In this document: piece after piece, positions 1 through 6,743 of the stretch
Position numbering within the stretch: the first letter of the stretch is position 1
Layout: every line of letters begins with the position of its first letter
From: DAOUKH01 sp034420775
GTDB taxonomy: Bacteria; Chloroflexota; Dehalococcoidia; SHYB01
Direction of reading: 5' to 3'
NCBI GenBank assembly: GCA_034420775.1
Contig: DAOUKZ010000105.1
Span: forward strand, 1 to 13,923
Length of the DNA stretch: 13,923 nucleotides
Made by a program: the position numbers and the translations under genes
The notes under the pieces: model-generated
The model's database searches: none
Told to the model about the DNA's origin: nothing
What the model saw: the letters and a program-made list of their open reading frames with translations, nothing else

Positions 1-447
1 TACTTGAGCGCTTATCTCGAGCGGCGGCGGCAGGAGTACTACGACGGGCTGCTGAACGTGAGCGTCACCGGCGATTGGCTTCCCTGGCTCCGCTACTTCC
101 TGACGGGTGTGACAGAGCAGGCGCAGGACACGTTGCTGCGCATACGGCGGGTTCGCGAACTTCAGGACGGATACCGTGCCCAATTACTGGAGGGGCGCGC
201 GTCTGGCAACGTGTTCAGGCTCCTGGACGAACTCTTTGCGATGCCGTTTATGACCATCCCCGAGGCGGCGAGGCGCCTGGACGTCACCGCCGCCGGTGCG
301 AGGAACATACTCGAGAAGCTCCGCAATCTGAAGATGGTTGATGTGCAAGCCGGGTCGTGGCCCAGGCTATATGTGGCTACCGAACTGCTCGAATTCATTG
401 ACGCGCCCAGCGCTGCTCAGATACCGCAGCCGCGCCTGATCGGCTAG
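1..447 (+). CDS. Fic family protein, C-terminal part (5' end lies before the window)
   Basis: The reading frame is open from base 1 and ends at TAG 445-447, giving 148 residues of a longer protein. The first part (YLERRRQEYYDGLL, then GDWLPWLRYFLTGV) resembles the last helices of Fic-domain proteins, where a Y-RR-YYD-L segment is followed by an aromatic-rich W--WL-FFL-GV helix. Residues of roughly 70-125 form a winged-helix-like module (TIPEAARRLDVTAAGARNIL, then LEKLRNLKMVDV), as in many bacterial Fic proteins with a C-terminal HTH. Fic enzymes usually transfer AMP to protein hydroxyl groups. The catalytic HPFxxGNGR motif would lie upstream, so activity cannot be judged. The TTG at 4 is internal leucine, not a start. 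The stop overlaps the stop of the opposing cyclase-family gene in a shared CTAG. Confidence 0.82.
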   Translation, partial: YLSAYLERRRQEYYDGLLNVSVTGDWLPWLRYFLTGVTEQAQDTLLRIRRVRELQDGYRAQLLEGRASGNVFRLLDELFAMPFMTIPEAARRLDVTAAGARNILEKLRNLKMVDVQAGSWPRLYVATELLEFIDAPSAAQIPQPRLIG

Positions 448-1388
448 AAGATGGCGATGGGGTTGACGGGGGAGCCGGTGACGCCTTCGAGGGGGAGGGG
501 GTTCACGGTGATGAGGAACTCCCAGCGGTTGCGTTGGGCGCAGGCTTCGGCGAGCTCTTCGAGGTTGGCGTTGTCGAGGATCCAGACGCCCATGGCGGTG
601 ATGGCGACCTGGTGCACCGGCATGGCTACCCGCGGGTAGCCGCTGGGCACGATGTCTTGGGCGACATCGCCGCCGAGGATGGCGATGTCGCGCTCGCGGA
701 GCCAGGGGAGGCAGGCGGCCTGAAGGCCGCCGCGGTTCGGTTCGGCGGCCTCAGCGCCCTCCTCTAGGTGCTGCCGGTAGCTCCCCGTGCGCACGAAGAG
801 CAGGTCGCCGGGCTCGACGCGCACGTTTTGCGCCGCCTCCGCCGCGTCGAGGTCCTCGGGGAAGATGCCGGGCTCCTTGTCGATCCACTTGACACCTTTG
901 AGGCGGGGGATGTCGAGGAGGACGCCGCGTGTGGTGACGCCCTCGCGGAGGACGGCGATGGAGTCGACGAGGGCGCCGAAGTTGGTGGTGCACTTGGCGG
1001 CGGAGAAGCCGTTGTAGCTCATGCCGTTCCAGAAGATGTGGGAGAGGGCGTCGAGGTGGGTGATCGAGTGGCCGTGGAAGTTGAAGCCGATGAAGTCGGT
1101 CGAGAACTGGAAGACCCCCTCCGCTTGCTTCACGTCCTTCCACCGCTCGCCGCTGTTGGACATGAAGTGCATGAAACCTTGCTGCCCGCCGAGCGGTAGG
1201 AGGGTCTTGTTGACGGGCCGGGCGCAGGTGACGGGGACGCCCTCCTCGACGGTGGCCAGGGCCTGCTTGCGCTTCTCGGGCGTGATGAGATTGATCGTGC
1301 CGAGCTCGTCGTCGTCGCCCCAGCGTCCCCAGTTGCTGAGCTTGTCGAAGTAGCTGAGGACCTCGGCTTCGGTGGGCTTGACGGGCAT
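444..1388 (-). CDS. Cyclase-family metal-dependent hydrolase (kynurenine formamidase-like)
   Basis: This 314-residue protein belongs to the cyclase family (PF04199), which includes KynB-type kynurenine formamidases and isatin hydrolases. The family metal-binding signature is visible at residues 105-117 as HGHSITHLDALSH, with H107, H111, D113 and H117 in the HxxTHxDxxxH arrangement. Further likely active-site residues are D241 (GGDVAQD) and H259. The N-terminal RWGDDDELGTINLITPEKR segment is typical of the longer actinobacterial and Chloroflexi members. These enzymes hydrolyse amide or lactone bonds of small acids; the substrate here is unknown. The ATG at 1386-1388 has AGGAGG (1395-1400) six bases upstream. 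The gene lies 72 bp downstream of the thioredoxin-like gene on the same strand and may be co-transcribed with it. No signal peptide is seen, so it is probably cytoplasmic. Confidence 0.9.
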   Translation of the reverse strand: MPVKPTEAEVLSYFDKLSNWGRWGDDDELGTINLITPEKRKQALATVEEGVPVTCARPVNKTLLPLGGQQGFMHFMSNSGERWKDVKQAEGVFQFSTDFIGFNFHGHSITHLDALSHIFWNGMSYNGFSAAKCTTNFGALVDSIAVLREGVTTRGVLLDIPRLKGVKWIDKEPGIFPEDLDAAEAAQNVRVEPGDLLFVRTGSYRQHLEEGAEAAEPNRGGLQAACLPWLRERDIAILGGDVAQDIVPSGYPRVAMPVHQVAITAMGVWILDNANLEELAEACAQRNRWEFLITVNPLPLEGVTGSPVNPIAIF

Positions 1389-1460
1389 GACGCGCCTCCT
1401 GGGGCGTAGGGTCGCGCCGAAGTGTGGCGGGGGGCGGCCCCGCGTGTCAAATGGAAGTGT

Positions 1461-3494
1461 CTAGGCCAGTTGGCGGGCGAGCTCTTCGGGGTCGGTGGTG
1501 GGGGTCTGGCAGGCGAAGTTCTCGCAGACGTAGGCGGTGGCCATGCCGCCGAGGGGGACGCGGGCCTCGAAGAGGGGCGAGGAGACGGGCGGAGCGTCGG
1601 AGTCGAGGCCGCCGACGACCTTGTTGGGGCGGTAGTCGTTGAAGACCACGTCGCGCATATGGAGGAAAGAGGCGTCGTCGTAGTCGCCGACGAGGACGAT
1701 TTCGCGGACCTTGCCGAGGTAGAAGTCGAGTGCGCCGAGCCAGTGGCCGAAGCCGGAGGGATGCTCCTGCATGAAGCGGGCCACGGTGCGGATGGAGCTG
1801 ACGGCCTTCCGGGAGTATTCGGCGTCGCCGGTGAAGGCGGCGAGGCGGAGCAGGACGTCCGCGGCGGCGGAGCCACCGCAGGGCATGGCGTTATCGAAGA
1901 TGTCGCGGGGGCGGACGATCAGGGCCTCGGCGTCGGAGCCGGTGTCGTAGAAGGAGCCGTCGGATTCGCTCCAGAAGAGGTCGATCATGCCATCGGCGAG
2001 CCCACGGGCCTCGTCGAGCCAGCGGGGTTCGAAGGTCGTCTCGTAGAGGGCGAGGAGGCCGTCGATGAGCATGGCGTAGTCTTCGAGATAGCCGGGGAGC
2101 TTGGCGCGGCCTTCCTTCCAGGTTCGCAGGACGCGTCCGTCCCGGCGCAGGTTATCGAGGAGGAAGGCGGCGTTGGCGGTCGCGGCCATCAGGTAATCGC
2201 GGCGCTTGAGGACGGCGGCGGCCTCGGCGAAGCTCTTGAGCATGAGGCCGTTCCAGGCGGTGAGGACCTTGTCGTCGCGGCCGGGGTGGACGCGCCGCTC
2301 GCGTACCTGGTAGAGGCGCCTGCGGGCCCGCTGGATGAGGAGGGCGAGGTCATTCTCGGCCATACCCAGGGTCTCCGCGACGCGGGCCGGCTCCTCGGGG
2401 ACGTTGAGGATGTTCTTGCCCTCGAAGTTGCCGCCCTGGGTGACGTCGAAGTAGGCGGCAAAGGCGGCTGCCTTCTCGACGCCAAGCTCGGCGGCGAGCT
2501 CGGCGGGCGTCCAGACGAAGAACTTGCCCTCGACGCCCTCGCTGTCGGCGTCCTGCGCCGAGTAGAAGCCGCCGGAAGGGTCGGTCATCTCGCGGAGGAC
2601 GTAGTCGAGGGTCTCTTCGACGATGAGGCGGTAGAAGCGCTTCTTGGTGATCTGGAAGGCGTGGAGATAGACGCGGGAGAGGAGCGCGTTGTCGTAGAGC
2701 ATCTTCTCGAAGTGCGGGGTGAGCCACTGGGCGTCGACGGAGTAACGGTGGAAGCCGCCGCCGAGCTGGTCGTAGATTCCGCCGCGGGCCATGCGCTCGA
2801 GGGTGAACTCGGCCATCTCGAGGGCGCGGTCGTCGTTGTCGCGGGCGTAGGCGCGGAGGAGCAGCTCGAGGGTCATCGGTTGGGGGAACTTGGGGGCGCC
2901 GCCGAAGCCGCCGTGGGTCCAATCGAAGGTGGGACCGAGGCGCTGCGTGCCAAGGCGGAGGATGTTCTCGGTGAGCATCTCGGCGGAAGAGCCGGCGGGC
3001 GGTGCGAGGCGGGCGGAGATGCGGTCGGCCGACTGGAGCACGTCGCCGCGCCGGTTGTAGTAGGCGTCGGCGACGGCCTTCAGCACGTCGGTGAAGGAGG
3101 GCATGCCGTGGCGGGAGGTATTGGGGTAGTAGGTGCCGCCGTAGAAGGGGCGGCCGTCGGGGGTGAGGAAGACGGACATGGGCCAGCCGCCGCGGCCGGT
3201 CATGGACTGGATGGCCTGCATGTAGATGGAGTCGAGTTCGGGGCGCTCCTCGCGGTCGACTTTGATGTTGACGAAGAGGGCGTTCATCACCTCGGCGGTG
3301 TCGTCGTCCTCGAAGGACTCGTGCTCCATGACGTGGCACCAGTGGCAGGCGGAGTAGCCGATGCTGAGGAAGATCGGCCGGTCGTCGTTCTTGGCGCGCT
3401 CGAGGGCCTCGGGGCCCCAGGGGTACCAATCGACGGGGTTGTCGCGGTGCTGCAGGAGGTAGGGGCTGGTCTCGTCGGCGAGGCGGTTGGGCAT
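1461..3494 (-). CDS. DUF255 / YyaL-type thioredoxin-domain protein
   Basis: This 677-residue protein matches the length and order of the YyaL/SPATA20 family (DUF255). It has an N-terminal thioredoxin-like domain followed by a long alpha/alpha-toroid, glycosidase-like region. It opens with MPNRLADETSPYLLQHRDNP and carries the invariant ACHWCH with C50 and C53, then VDREERP, and GGWPMSVFLTPDG, where P105 sits at the cis-proline position. Later family blocks include TWDWTHGGFGG-type sequence (FDWTHGGFGGAPKFPQP) and FYSAQDADSEG. The role of the family is unclear; thiol-disulfide chemistry or nucleoside/sugar binding has been suggested. The frame is open 60 codons further upstream to 3674, but that extension runs into repeat DNA, is unlike family N-termini and is rejected. 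ATG 3492-3494 has a GAGAG-like site about six bases upstream. Confidence 0.93.
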   Translation of the reverse strand: MPNRLADETSPYLLQHRDNPVDWYPWGPEALERAKNDDRPIFLSIGYSACHWCHVMEHESFEDDDTAEVMNALFVNIKVDREERPELDSIYMQAIQSMTGRGGWPMSVFLTPDGRPFYGGTYYPNTSRHGMPSFTDVLKAVADAYYNRRGDVLQSADRISARLAPPAGSSAEMLTENILRLGTQRLGPTFDWTHGGFGGAPKFPQPMTLELLLRAYARDNDDRALEMAEFTLERMARGGIYDQLGGGFHRYSVDAQWLTPHFEKMLYDNALLSRVYLHAFQITKKRFYRLIVEETLDYVLREMTDPSGGFYSAQDADSEGVEGKFFVWTPAELAAELGVEKAAAFAAYFDVTQGGNFEGKNILNVPEEPARVAETLGMAENDLALLIQRARRRLYQVRERRVHPGRDDKVLTAWNGLMLKSFAEAAAVLKRRDYLMAATANAAFLLDNLRRDGRVLRTWKEGRAKLPGYLEDYAMLIDGLLALYETTFEPRWLDEARGLADGMIDLFWSESDGSFYDTGSDAEALIVRPRDIFDNAMPCGGSAAADVLLRLAAFTGDAEYSRKAVSSIRTVARFMQEHPSGFGHWLGALDFYLGKVREIVLVGDYDDASFLHMRDVVFNDYRPNKVVGGLDSDAPPVSSPLFEARVPLGGMATAYVCENFACQTPTTDPEELARQLA

Positions 3495-3616
3495 GCGGTT
3501 CTCTCGGCGGACGGGGATGGTCTTTGCGCCGCGTCCGACGGCATACGCTACCCCTGCCGGGGCCGGGCGTAAAGAGATGCGGGCGGGTTGTTTGCACAAG
3601 GTTGTCGTGCAAGGAG

Positions 3617-3747
3617 GGCGATTCGTGGATCGCCTTCTACAGGAAGGGGTTGGTGGTTGGGAGGGGCCCCTCATCTCAATCTTCTCCCCTTGGGAGAAGA
3701 GGGAAGACCCCCCGGCCCGACCCTTCGAGGCGCCCTACGGGGGGTCT
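3617..3747 (+). repeat. Dispersed hairpin repeat, copy A (modules a + c)
   Basis: In the 415-bp gap 3495-3909. Module a (3617-3634) is GGCGATTC-GT-GGATCGCC, an 8-bp stem with one G-T pair. Module c (3650-3702, 53 bp) contains a GGGGCCCC palindrome and the perfect hairpin CTTCTCCC-CTT-GGGAGAAG (3681-3699). It is followed by AGACCCCCC (3705-3713) and GGGGGGTCT (3739-3747), a perfect 9-bp inverted repeat. Module c is nearly identical at 6480-6532 and 6691-6743 and diverged at 10127-10177. Copy A lacks the GGGCACCC module b of the other longer copies. Confidence 0.85.
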
Positions 3748-3782
3748 CCACGGTGCCGGCTGGTTGAACAAGCCCATGATAT

Positions 3783-3817
3783 AGTTTGTATTGCAAAGTA
3801 ATTTGTAATGCAGTATA
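3783..3817 (+). promoter_or_regulatory. Operator-like dyad and direct repeat overlapping the promoter
   Basis: AGTTTGTATTGCAAAGT (3783-3799) is an imperfect 17-bp palindrome with TTTG and CAAA arms. A second similar element, TTTGTAATGCAGTATA (3802-3817), repeats TTTGTATTGCAAAGTA (3785-3800) one 17-bp step downstream. Both overlap the -35 to -10 region, where a bound repressor would block RNA polymerase. The winged-helix protein at 4512-4943 is the obvious candidate ligand (inference). Confidence 0.45.
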
Positions 3818-3819
3818 TT
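3791..3819 (+). promoter_or_regulatory. Candidate sigma-70-type promoter for the membrane protein / regulator pair
   Basis: TTGCAA (3791-3796) and TATATT (3814-3819) are separated by exactly 17 bp, inside the only clearly AT-rich stretch of this gap. The predicted transcript would start near 3826 and give a leader of about 85 nt before ATG 3910. The -35 box lies inside the operator-like dyad described separately. Identification is by sequence likeness and spacing only. Confidence 0.55.
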
Positions 3820-3898
3820 GCGTTGGAGTAGGCGATTCGGCTTATCGGTCGGACTACGCGGTTGCCGTGAGGGCGTCCCGCCACGCAGATGACCAATT

Positions 3899-3903
3899 GG
3901 AGG
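3899..3903 (+). promoter_or_regulatory. Ribosome binding site deciding the start at 3910
   Basis: GGAGG sits six bases before ATG 3910. An in-frame ATG at 3889 would place this site inside the coding sequence and has no comparable site of its own, so 3910 is preferred. Confidence 0.7.
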
Positions 3904-3909
3904 AATACG

Positions 3910-4542
3910 ATGGCAAGTCCAGACAACGAAGCGGCGGCGCTCACACCCCAGGAGGGCGTTGAGGCTATCCACACGACCATGGATAGGACCAGGAGCTCGA
4001 TGTACGTCGCCGGGTCGGCGACGATACTGCTCTTCTGGACCGGAATAGCATCCGTGGGAGTCGCGACTCAGTACGCCGTCATGACCCTGGCGCCCGACTT
4101 CACCGATGGGAGCCCTTGGTTCTTCGGGGCACTATGGGGGAGCCTTATGGTGCCGGGCATGCTGGGGAGCGGCATCATAGGGCACCGGGCCGGCAAGAAG
4201 ATCTCTCAAGGCGACGCCGCGCGAAGCGCCGGCAAGAGGGTGTTTCTCTTCTGGCTAGCAGTGGTGGCGGCGATGTTCATCATTCCGGCAGCCACTGGGC
4301 TGTGGAACGCCGATGACAGTGACAGGGTGCCGGGGGTGATCATGGGAATCGTGTCCCTTGGGTACATCCTTTTCGGCATCATGTACCGCCCGGCGTTGGC
4401 AGTAATCGGAGTCGCATTCGCCACGGCGTTCTACATTCCCTACGTCCTTCTGGACGATCTTGCTATGCCGGTGTCCGGGGGACTGATGTTGGCGGTGGTG
4501 CTCCTGGGCGCGTGGTGGATACGGAAGAGCGGCGACAGTTGA
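3910..4542 (+). CDS. Six-helix membrane protein of unknown function, paired with a winged-helix regulator
   Basis: I do not recognise a named family. The 210-residue product has a hydrophilic N-terminus (MASPDNEAAALTPQEGVEAI, to about residue 30) followed by about six hydrophobic segments near residues 31-52, 70-92, 111-130, 140-159, 161-181 and 187-204. It is therefore an integral membrane protein. A short basic loop at 93-110 (HRAGKKISQGDAARSAGKR) is probably cytoplasmic by the positive-inside rule. No transporter, enzyme or redox motif is visible. The gene follows a good promoter with an operator-like dyad, and its 3' end overlaps the winged-helix regulator by 31 bp. Small membrane proteins co-transcribed with such regulators are common in Actinobacteria and Chloroflexi and often respond to envelope or growth conditions; that role here is inference. 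Confidence 0.78.
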   Translation: MASPDNEAAALTPQEGVEAIHTTMDRTRSSMYVAGSATILLFWTGIASVGVATQYAVMTLAPDFTDGSPWFFGALWGSLMVPGMLGSGIIGHRAGKKISQGDAARSAGKRVFLFWLAVVAAMFIIPAATGLWNADDSDRVPGVIMGIVSLGYILFGIMYRPALAVIGVAFATAFYIPYVLLDDLAMPVSGGLMLAVVLLGAWWIRKSGDS

Positions 4543-4943
4543 CCAACGAGCAGGTCGTCCTCGACGAGACCATCCATCAGTCCACGCGACTGCGCATCAT
4601 GACCCTGCTGGTCTCCGTGCCGGAAGATGATCGCTTTGCCTTTGGCTTCGTGCAACGGGAGCTCGGTCTGACCGCCGGGAACCTGACCACCCATCTGCGC
4701 AAGCTGGAAGACGCCGACTACCTGGCCATCACGAAAGAGTTTGTGGATTCCAAGCCGCGGACGTGGGTGCAGGCGACACGGCTGGGACGCCGGTCGTTCG
4801 CCGAGTATCTGTCAAACCTCCACGACGTCCTCAACTTCCAGGCGAGCATCTATCTCAAAGGGGGGCGTCTTGGCGGTACCGGCTCGCCTTGCGCCGCCGG
4901 CGAGGCCGCTGCTATGATGCCTCGGTGTGCCCGGCACCTGTGA
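4512..4943 (+). CDS. Winged-helix transcriptional regulator (MarR/ArsR-like, HTH_34 type)
   Basis: This 143-residue protein starts at GTG 4512 (a second GTG follows at 4515, and TTG 4539 is another possible start). It begins DETIHQSTRLRIMTLL at residues 18-33, the usual first helix of small winged-helix regulators of the HTH_34 group. The helix-turn-helix is at about residues 46-70 (FVQRELGLTAGNLTTHLRKL), and a basic wing follows at 71-90 (ITKEFVDSKPRTWVQATRLG). The final 35 residues (from about 109) look unrelated to the family core and may be disordered. It overlaps the membrane-protein gene by 31 bp in another frame, suggesting translational coupling, and probably controls that pair through the dyad at 3783-3817. 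No ligand-binding or metal-binding motif is evident. Confidence 0.83.
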   Translation: MVDTEERRQLTNEQVVLDETIHQSTRLRIMTLLVSVPEDDRFAFGFVQRELGLTAGNLTTHLRKLEDADYLAITKEFVDSKPRTWVQATRLGRRSFAEYLSNLHDVLNFQASIYLKGGRLGGTGSPCAAGEAAAMMPRCARHL

Positions 4944-4974
4944 CGGGCGAATCTCGAAGGGACGGAACGTTTTC

Positions 4975-4979
4975 GGAGG
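4975..4979 (+). promoter_or_regulatory. Ribosome binding site deciding the start at 4984
   Basis: GGAGG lies four bases before ATG 4984. The frame is open back to 4927, but that 19-codon extension would contain this site and has no family-like sequence. Confidence 0.65.
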
Positions 4980-4983
4980 CTCC

Positions 4984-5421
4984 ATGACCACAGACGACAA
5001 GCCCCAAGGCTATAACGGCCACGCGTACTTCACCATCGACGACATCGCGGCGATGCTTCCGAGCCCGGCGCGGCTCATGCCAGAAGTCGGCTTGCGGTGG
5101 TGGAAGGCCTACTACGCCGCCAAAGAGGGGAATTGGCCGCTGGCCGAGTTTCAAATCAAGGAAATCGAAGAGCTGATCGACACCTGCATGATCACCCGTC
5201 CCAAATATGCGCAGTGGATGGAGCCGTTCATCAACGACGACCTCGGCGGCATCAAGAAGGCGATCAAGGCGGGCGACTGGGGCCAGTTCGAGGAGCTCTT
5301 CAACGAGTCGACGAAGAACGCCAACGATTATCACAAGGCCGCCGACAAGCCCCTGCTCCAGTGGCGGCTTCCCGAGTACCCGCCCCCGGACCTCGACCTC
5401 TCCCCTCTGCCGGACGCCTAG
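4984..5421 (+). CDS. Small four-helix protein resembling a cytochrome c'-like domain without the haem motif
   Basis: This 145-residue soluble protein is mainly helical. Its order of blocks is an RWWKAYYAAKEGNWPLAEFQ helix at 38-57, a following acidic helix (IKEIEELID, 58-66), a proline turn (RPKYAQWMEPF) and GGIKKAIKAGDWGQFEELFN at 88-107. It then reads EST KNANDYHKAA at 108-120. The same succession (W-KL---G-W-LA-YEL-ELEE, L--AI-A-D---F---, then T-GCNACHQA) occurs in a family of small c-type cytochrome-like proteins. Here the CxxCH position reads ANDYH (113-117): both cysteines are lost and only H117 remains. There is also no signal peptide, which a c-type cytochrome would need. I infer a haem-less cytoplasmic homologue; the assignment rests on remembered sequence pattern, not a search. 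It lies 40 bp after the regulator gene and may be read from the same transcript. Confidence 0.6.
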   Translation: MTTDDKPQGYNGHAYFTIDDIAAMLPSPARLMPEVGLRWWKAYYAAKEGNWPLAEFQIKEIEELIDTCMITRPKYAQWMEPFINDDLGGIKKAIKAGDWGQFEELFNESTKNANDYHKAADKPLLQWRLPEYPPPDLDLSPLPDA

Positions 5422-5453
5422 CGTCCCCCTCAACACGACTGCGAGCCATCGCA

Positions 5454-5492
5454 TGAAGGCTCCGCCGCGTGGCCCGCGCGGCGGGGCCTTCG
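5454..5492 (+). terminator. Strong GC-rich hairpin between the helical protein and HD-domain genes
   Basis: GAAGGCTCCGCCGCG (5455-5469) pairs fully with CGCGGCGGGGCCTTC (5477-5491) around the 7-nt loop TGGCCCG, with one T-G pair; T5454-G5492 can add a further wobble. It lies 33 bases after the stop at 5421. No proper U-tract follows, only CGACTTTCC, so it may be a weak or bidirectional terminator, an RNA-stabilising structure or a repeat element. Confidence 0.5.
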
Positions 5493-5517
5493 ACTTTCCG
5501 CCCGCCGGGAGTTCCGC

Positions 5518-6369
5518 ATGGACGCGACGCTGAGACGAAACCTGCTCTCGCTGTACGACGCGCCCAGTCCGGGCGACCCGTCGCGCATCGTGGCGGGGTA
5601 CGACAAGGCACACGCCGAGCGGGCGACGCGCATCGTGCTGGCGCTCGCCGGCGAGTTGGCCCTGCCTCACGAGTGGCTGGGAGACCTCGAAGTGACGTGC
5701 CTGCTGCACGATCTGGGGCGGGCCGGGATGGACCCGCAGCTGTTCGGGAGCATCTTCCGTCTCGCGGAGGAGCGGGGAGTGCCGGTGCGGCTCTCCGAGA
5801 TGCGGGAGCGCTACCCGGAGCTCGATGAGTCTCTTGCGTGCGCGCACTTCCTCGACCTGATGGCGCCCGTCTTCTATGAACAGGGGATCGAGATCACGTC
5901 GGCGGTCGCCGACCACGTCGCGATGCGGCTCGACTTCAGGGCGCGGCTGCGGCGGGTGCTGGACGAGTGCGCGCCGAAGCTCGCCGCGTGGGGGGTCGCC
6001 GTCCATCCGTGGATGGAAAAGGTGATGCTGTACTACTACTACCCCGCGCTGATCGCGGACGAGCCCGGTGAGGTGCGGCAGATGGGGATGATGTTGGTGG
6101 CGGGGGAGAACTTCGAGGCGTACAACAATCACGAGCGCGCCCGCGACTACTACCTGGGGCGCGAGGCGACACTGGCGGCGGTCTTCGACGCGCTCGACGG
6201 GTTCGAGCAGCGCGGGCTCGTCGACGGGGTGGTGATGGGGGCGCTGCGGCGGGTTACGGCGTCGGGGCGGCTCGATGCGGTGATCAAGGAGTCGCGGGGC
6301 ATGGCGACGGACGAACCGCTGCCGGCGGGGGACGTCGAATTCCAGCGCGGCCTGGCTGCGGTCGGGTAG
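5518..6369 (+). CDS. HD-domain metal-dependent phosphohydrolase-like protein
   Basis: This 283-residue protein carries the HD-domain pattern. H32 is in DKAHAERATRIVLALAGELA, H64-D65 in TCLLHDLGRAGMD, and later histidines include H110 (ACAHFLD) and H133 (AVADHVAMRLD). HD proteins bind one or two metal ions and hydrolyse phosphate esters, often of nucleotides or second messengers; the substrate is not evident. The sequence around residues 24-72 resembles the HD half of HD-GYP proteins, but no GYP motif is seen. The C-terminal third is helical with an unusual LYYYYP run at 171-176. ATG 5518 is preceded by GGGAG (5507-5511) with six-base spacing. It is cytoplasmic by absence of signal or membrane segments, and no partner domain is attached. 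Confidence 0.75.
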   Translation: MDATLRRNLLSLYDAPSPGDPSRIVAGYDKAHAERATRIVLALAGELALPHEWLGDLEVTCLLHDLGRAGMDPQLFGSIFRLAEERGVPVRLSEMRERYPELDESLACAHFLDLMAPVFYEQGIEITSAVADHVAMRLDFRARLRRVLDECAPKLAAWGVAVHPWMEKVMLYYYYPALIADEPGEVRQMGMMLVAGENFEAYNNHERARDYYLGREATLAAVFDALDGFEQRGLVDGVVMGALRRVTASGRLDAVIKESRGMATDEPLPAGDVEFQRGLAAVG

Positions 6370-6410
6370 GGGCGGACTTCGATAGGGCTGTGGCGGTTGT
6401 TAGGGTGGAG

Positions 6411-6532
6411 GGCGATTCGTGAATCGCCCCTACGGGAGGGGACGGGCACCCACGAGGGGTGCCCCTACATGGGACGGCGTTGGTGGTTGGCGGGGGCCCC
6501 TCATCTCAATCTTCTCCCCTTGGGAGAAGAGG
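6411..6532 (+). repeat. Dispersed hairpin repeat, copy B (modules a + b + c)
   Basis: Fullest copy. Module a is GGCGATTC-GT-GAATCGCC (6411-6428), a perfect 8-bp stem. Module b is GGGCACCC-ACGAG-GGGTGCCC (6444-6464). Module c is 6480-6532 with CTTCTCCC-CTT-GGGAGAAG at 6511-6529. The stretch 6444-6532 is repeated almost exactly 211 bp downstream at 6655-6743. Confidence 0.88.
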
Positions 6533-6569
6533 TTCCAGAGGTGCCCGCCCTGCGCCGCCCCGCCGCCGG

Positions 6570-6586
6570 CGCGCCCGTTGGGCGCG
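6570..6586 (+). repeat. Short GC hairpin between repeat copies
   Basis: CGCGCCC-GTT-GGGCGCG forms a 7-bp stem with a 3-nt loop, between copies B and C of the hairpin repeat in the gene-free stretch 6370-6796. Confidence 0.5.
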
Positions 6587-6599
6587 TGCCCTCCCTCAG

Positions 6600-6620
6600 T
6601 CCCTCCCATAAAGGGAGGGA
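6600..6620 (+). repeat. Hairpin TCCCTCCC / GGGAGGGA between repeat copies
   Basis: TCCCTCCC-ATAAA-GGGAGGGA is a perfect 8-bp stem with a 5-nt loop, followed by GGTTTAAGG. It may be a further module of the same mosaic family or an independent terminator-like element. Only one copy is in the window. Confidence 0.5.
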
Positions 6621-6654
6621 GGTTTAAGGTGGCGCGCCGAGGAACGGAAGGGGC

Positions 6655-6743
6655 GGGCACCCACAAGAGGTGCCCCTACGTGGGACGGCGTTGGTGGTTG
6701 GCGGGGGCCCCTCATCTCAATCTTCTCCCCTTGGGAGAAGAGG
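6655..6743 (+). repeat. Dispersed hairpin repeat, copy C (modules b + c)
   Basis: 89 bp almost identical to 6444-6532. Module b reads GGGCACCC-ACAAG-AGGTGCCC (6655-6675), with one stem mismatch next to the loop. Module c (6691-6743) keeps the CTTCTCCC-CTT-GGGAGAAG hairpin at 6722-6740. Module a is absent. It ends 53 bp before the alpha/beta hydrolase start. Confidence 0.88.

Noticed and set aside
1422..3572. A 716-codon open frame on the plus strand opposite the thioredoxin-like gene
   Set aside because: It is the exact antisense of a protein with recognisable family motifs. Its translation is dominated by Gly, Val, Ala, Glu and Asp, as expected from the reverse frame of a GC-rich gene, and it shows no domain.
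3495..3674. A 60-residue N-terminal extension of the thioredoxin-like protein
   Set aside because: The extra codons run into repeat copy A (module c), have no family similarity, and the family normally starts near the chosen ATG with PNRLADETSPYLLQH.
3764..3785. Promoter TTGAAC with TATAGT
   Set aside because: The two boxes are only 10 bp apart, too close for sigma-70. The 17-bp-spaced pair just downstream is better.
4912..6132. A 406-codon minus-strand frame opposite the helical protein and HD-domain genes
   Set aside because: It spans two plus-strand genes with proper Shine-Dalgarno sequences and family motifs, and has no recognisable domain.
6411..6743. CRISPR array
   Set aside because: The repeats are hairpin modules of differing composition, and only two full units lie 211 bp apart. 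There are no regular spacers and no cas genes.
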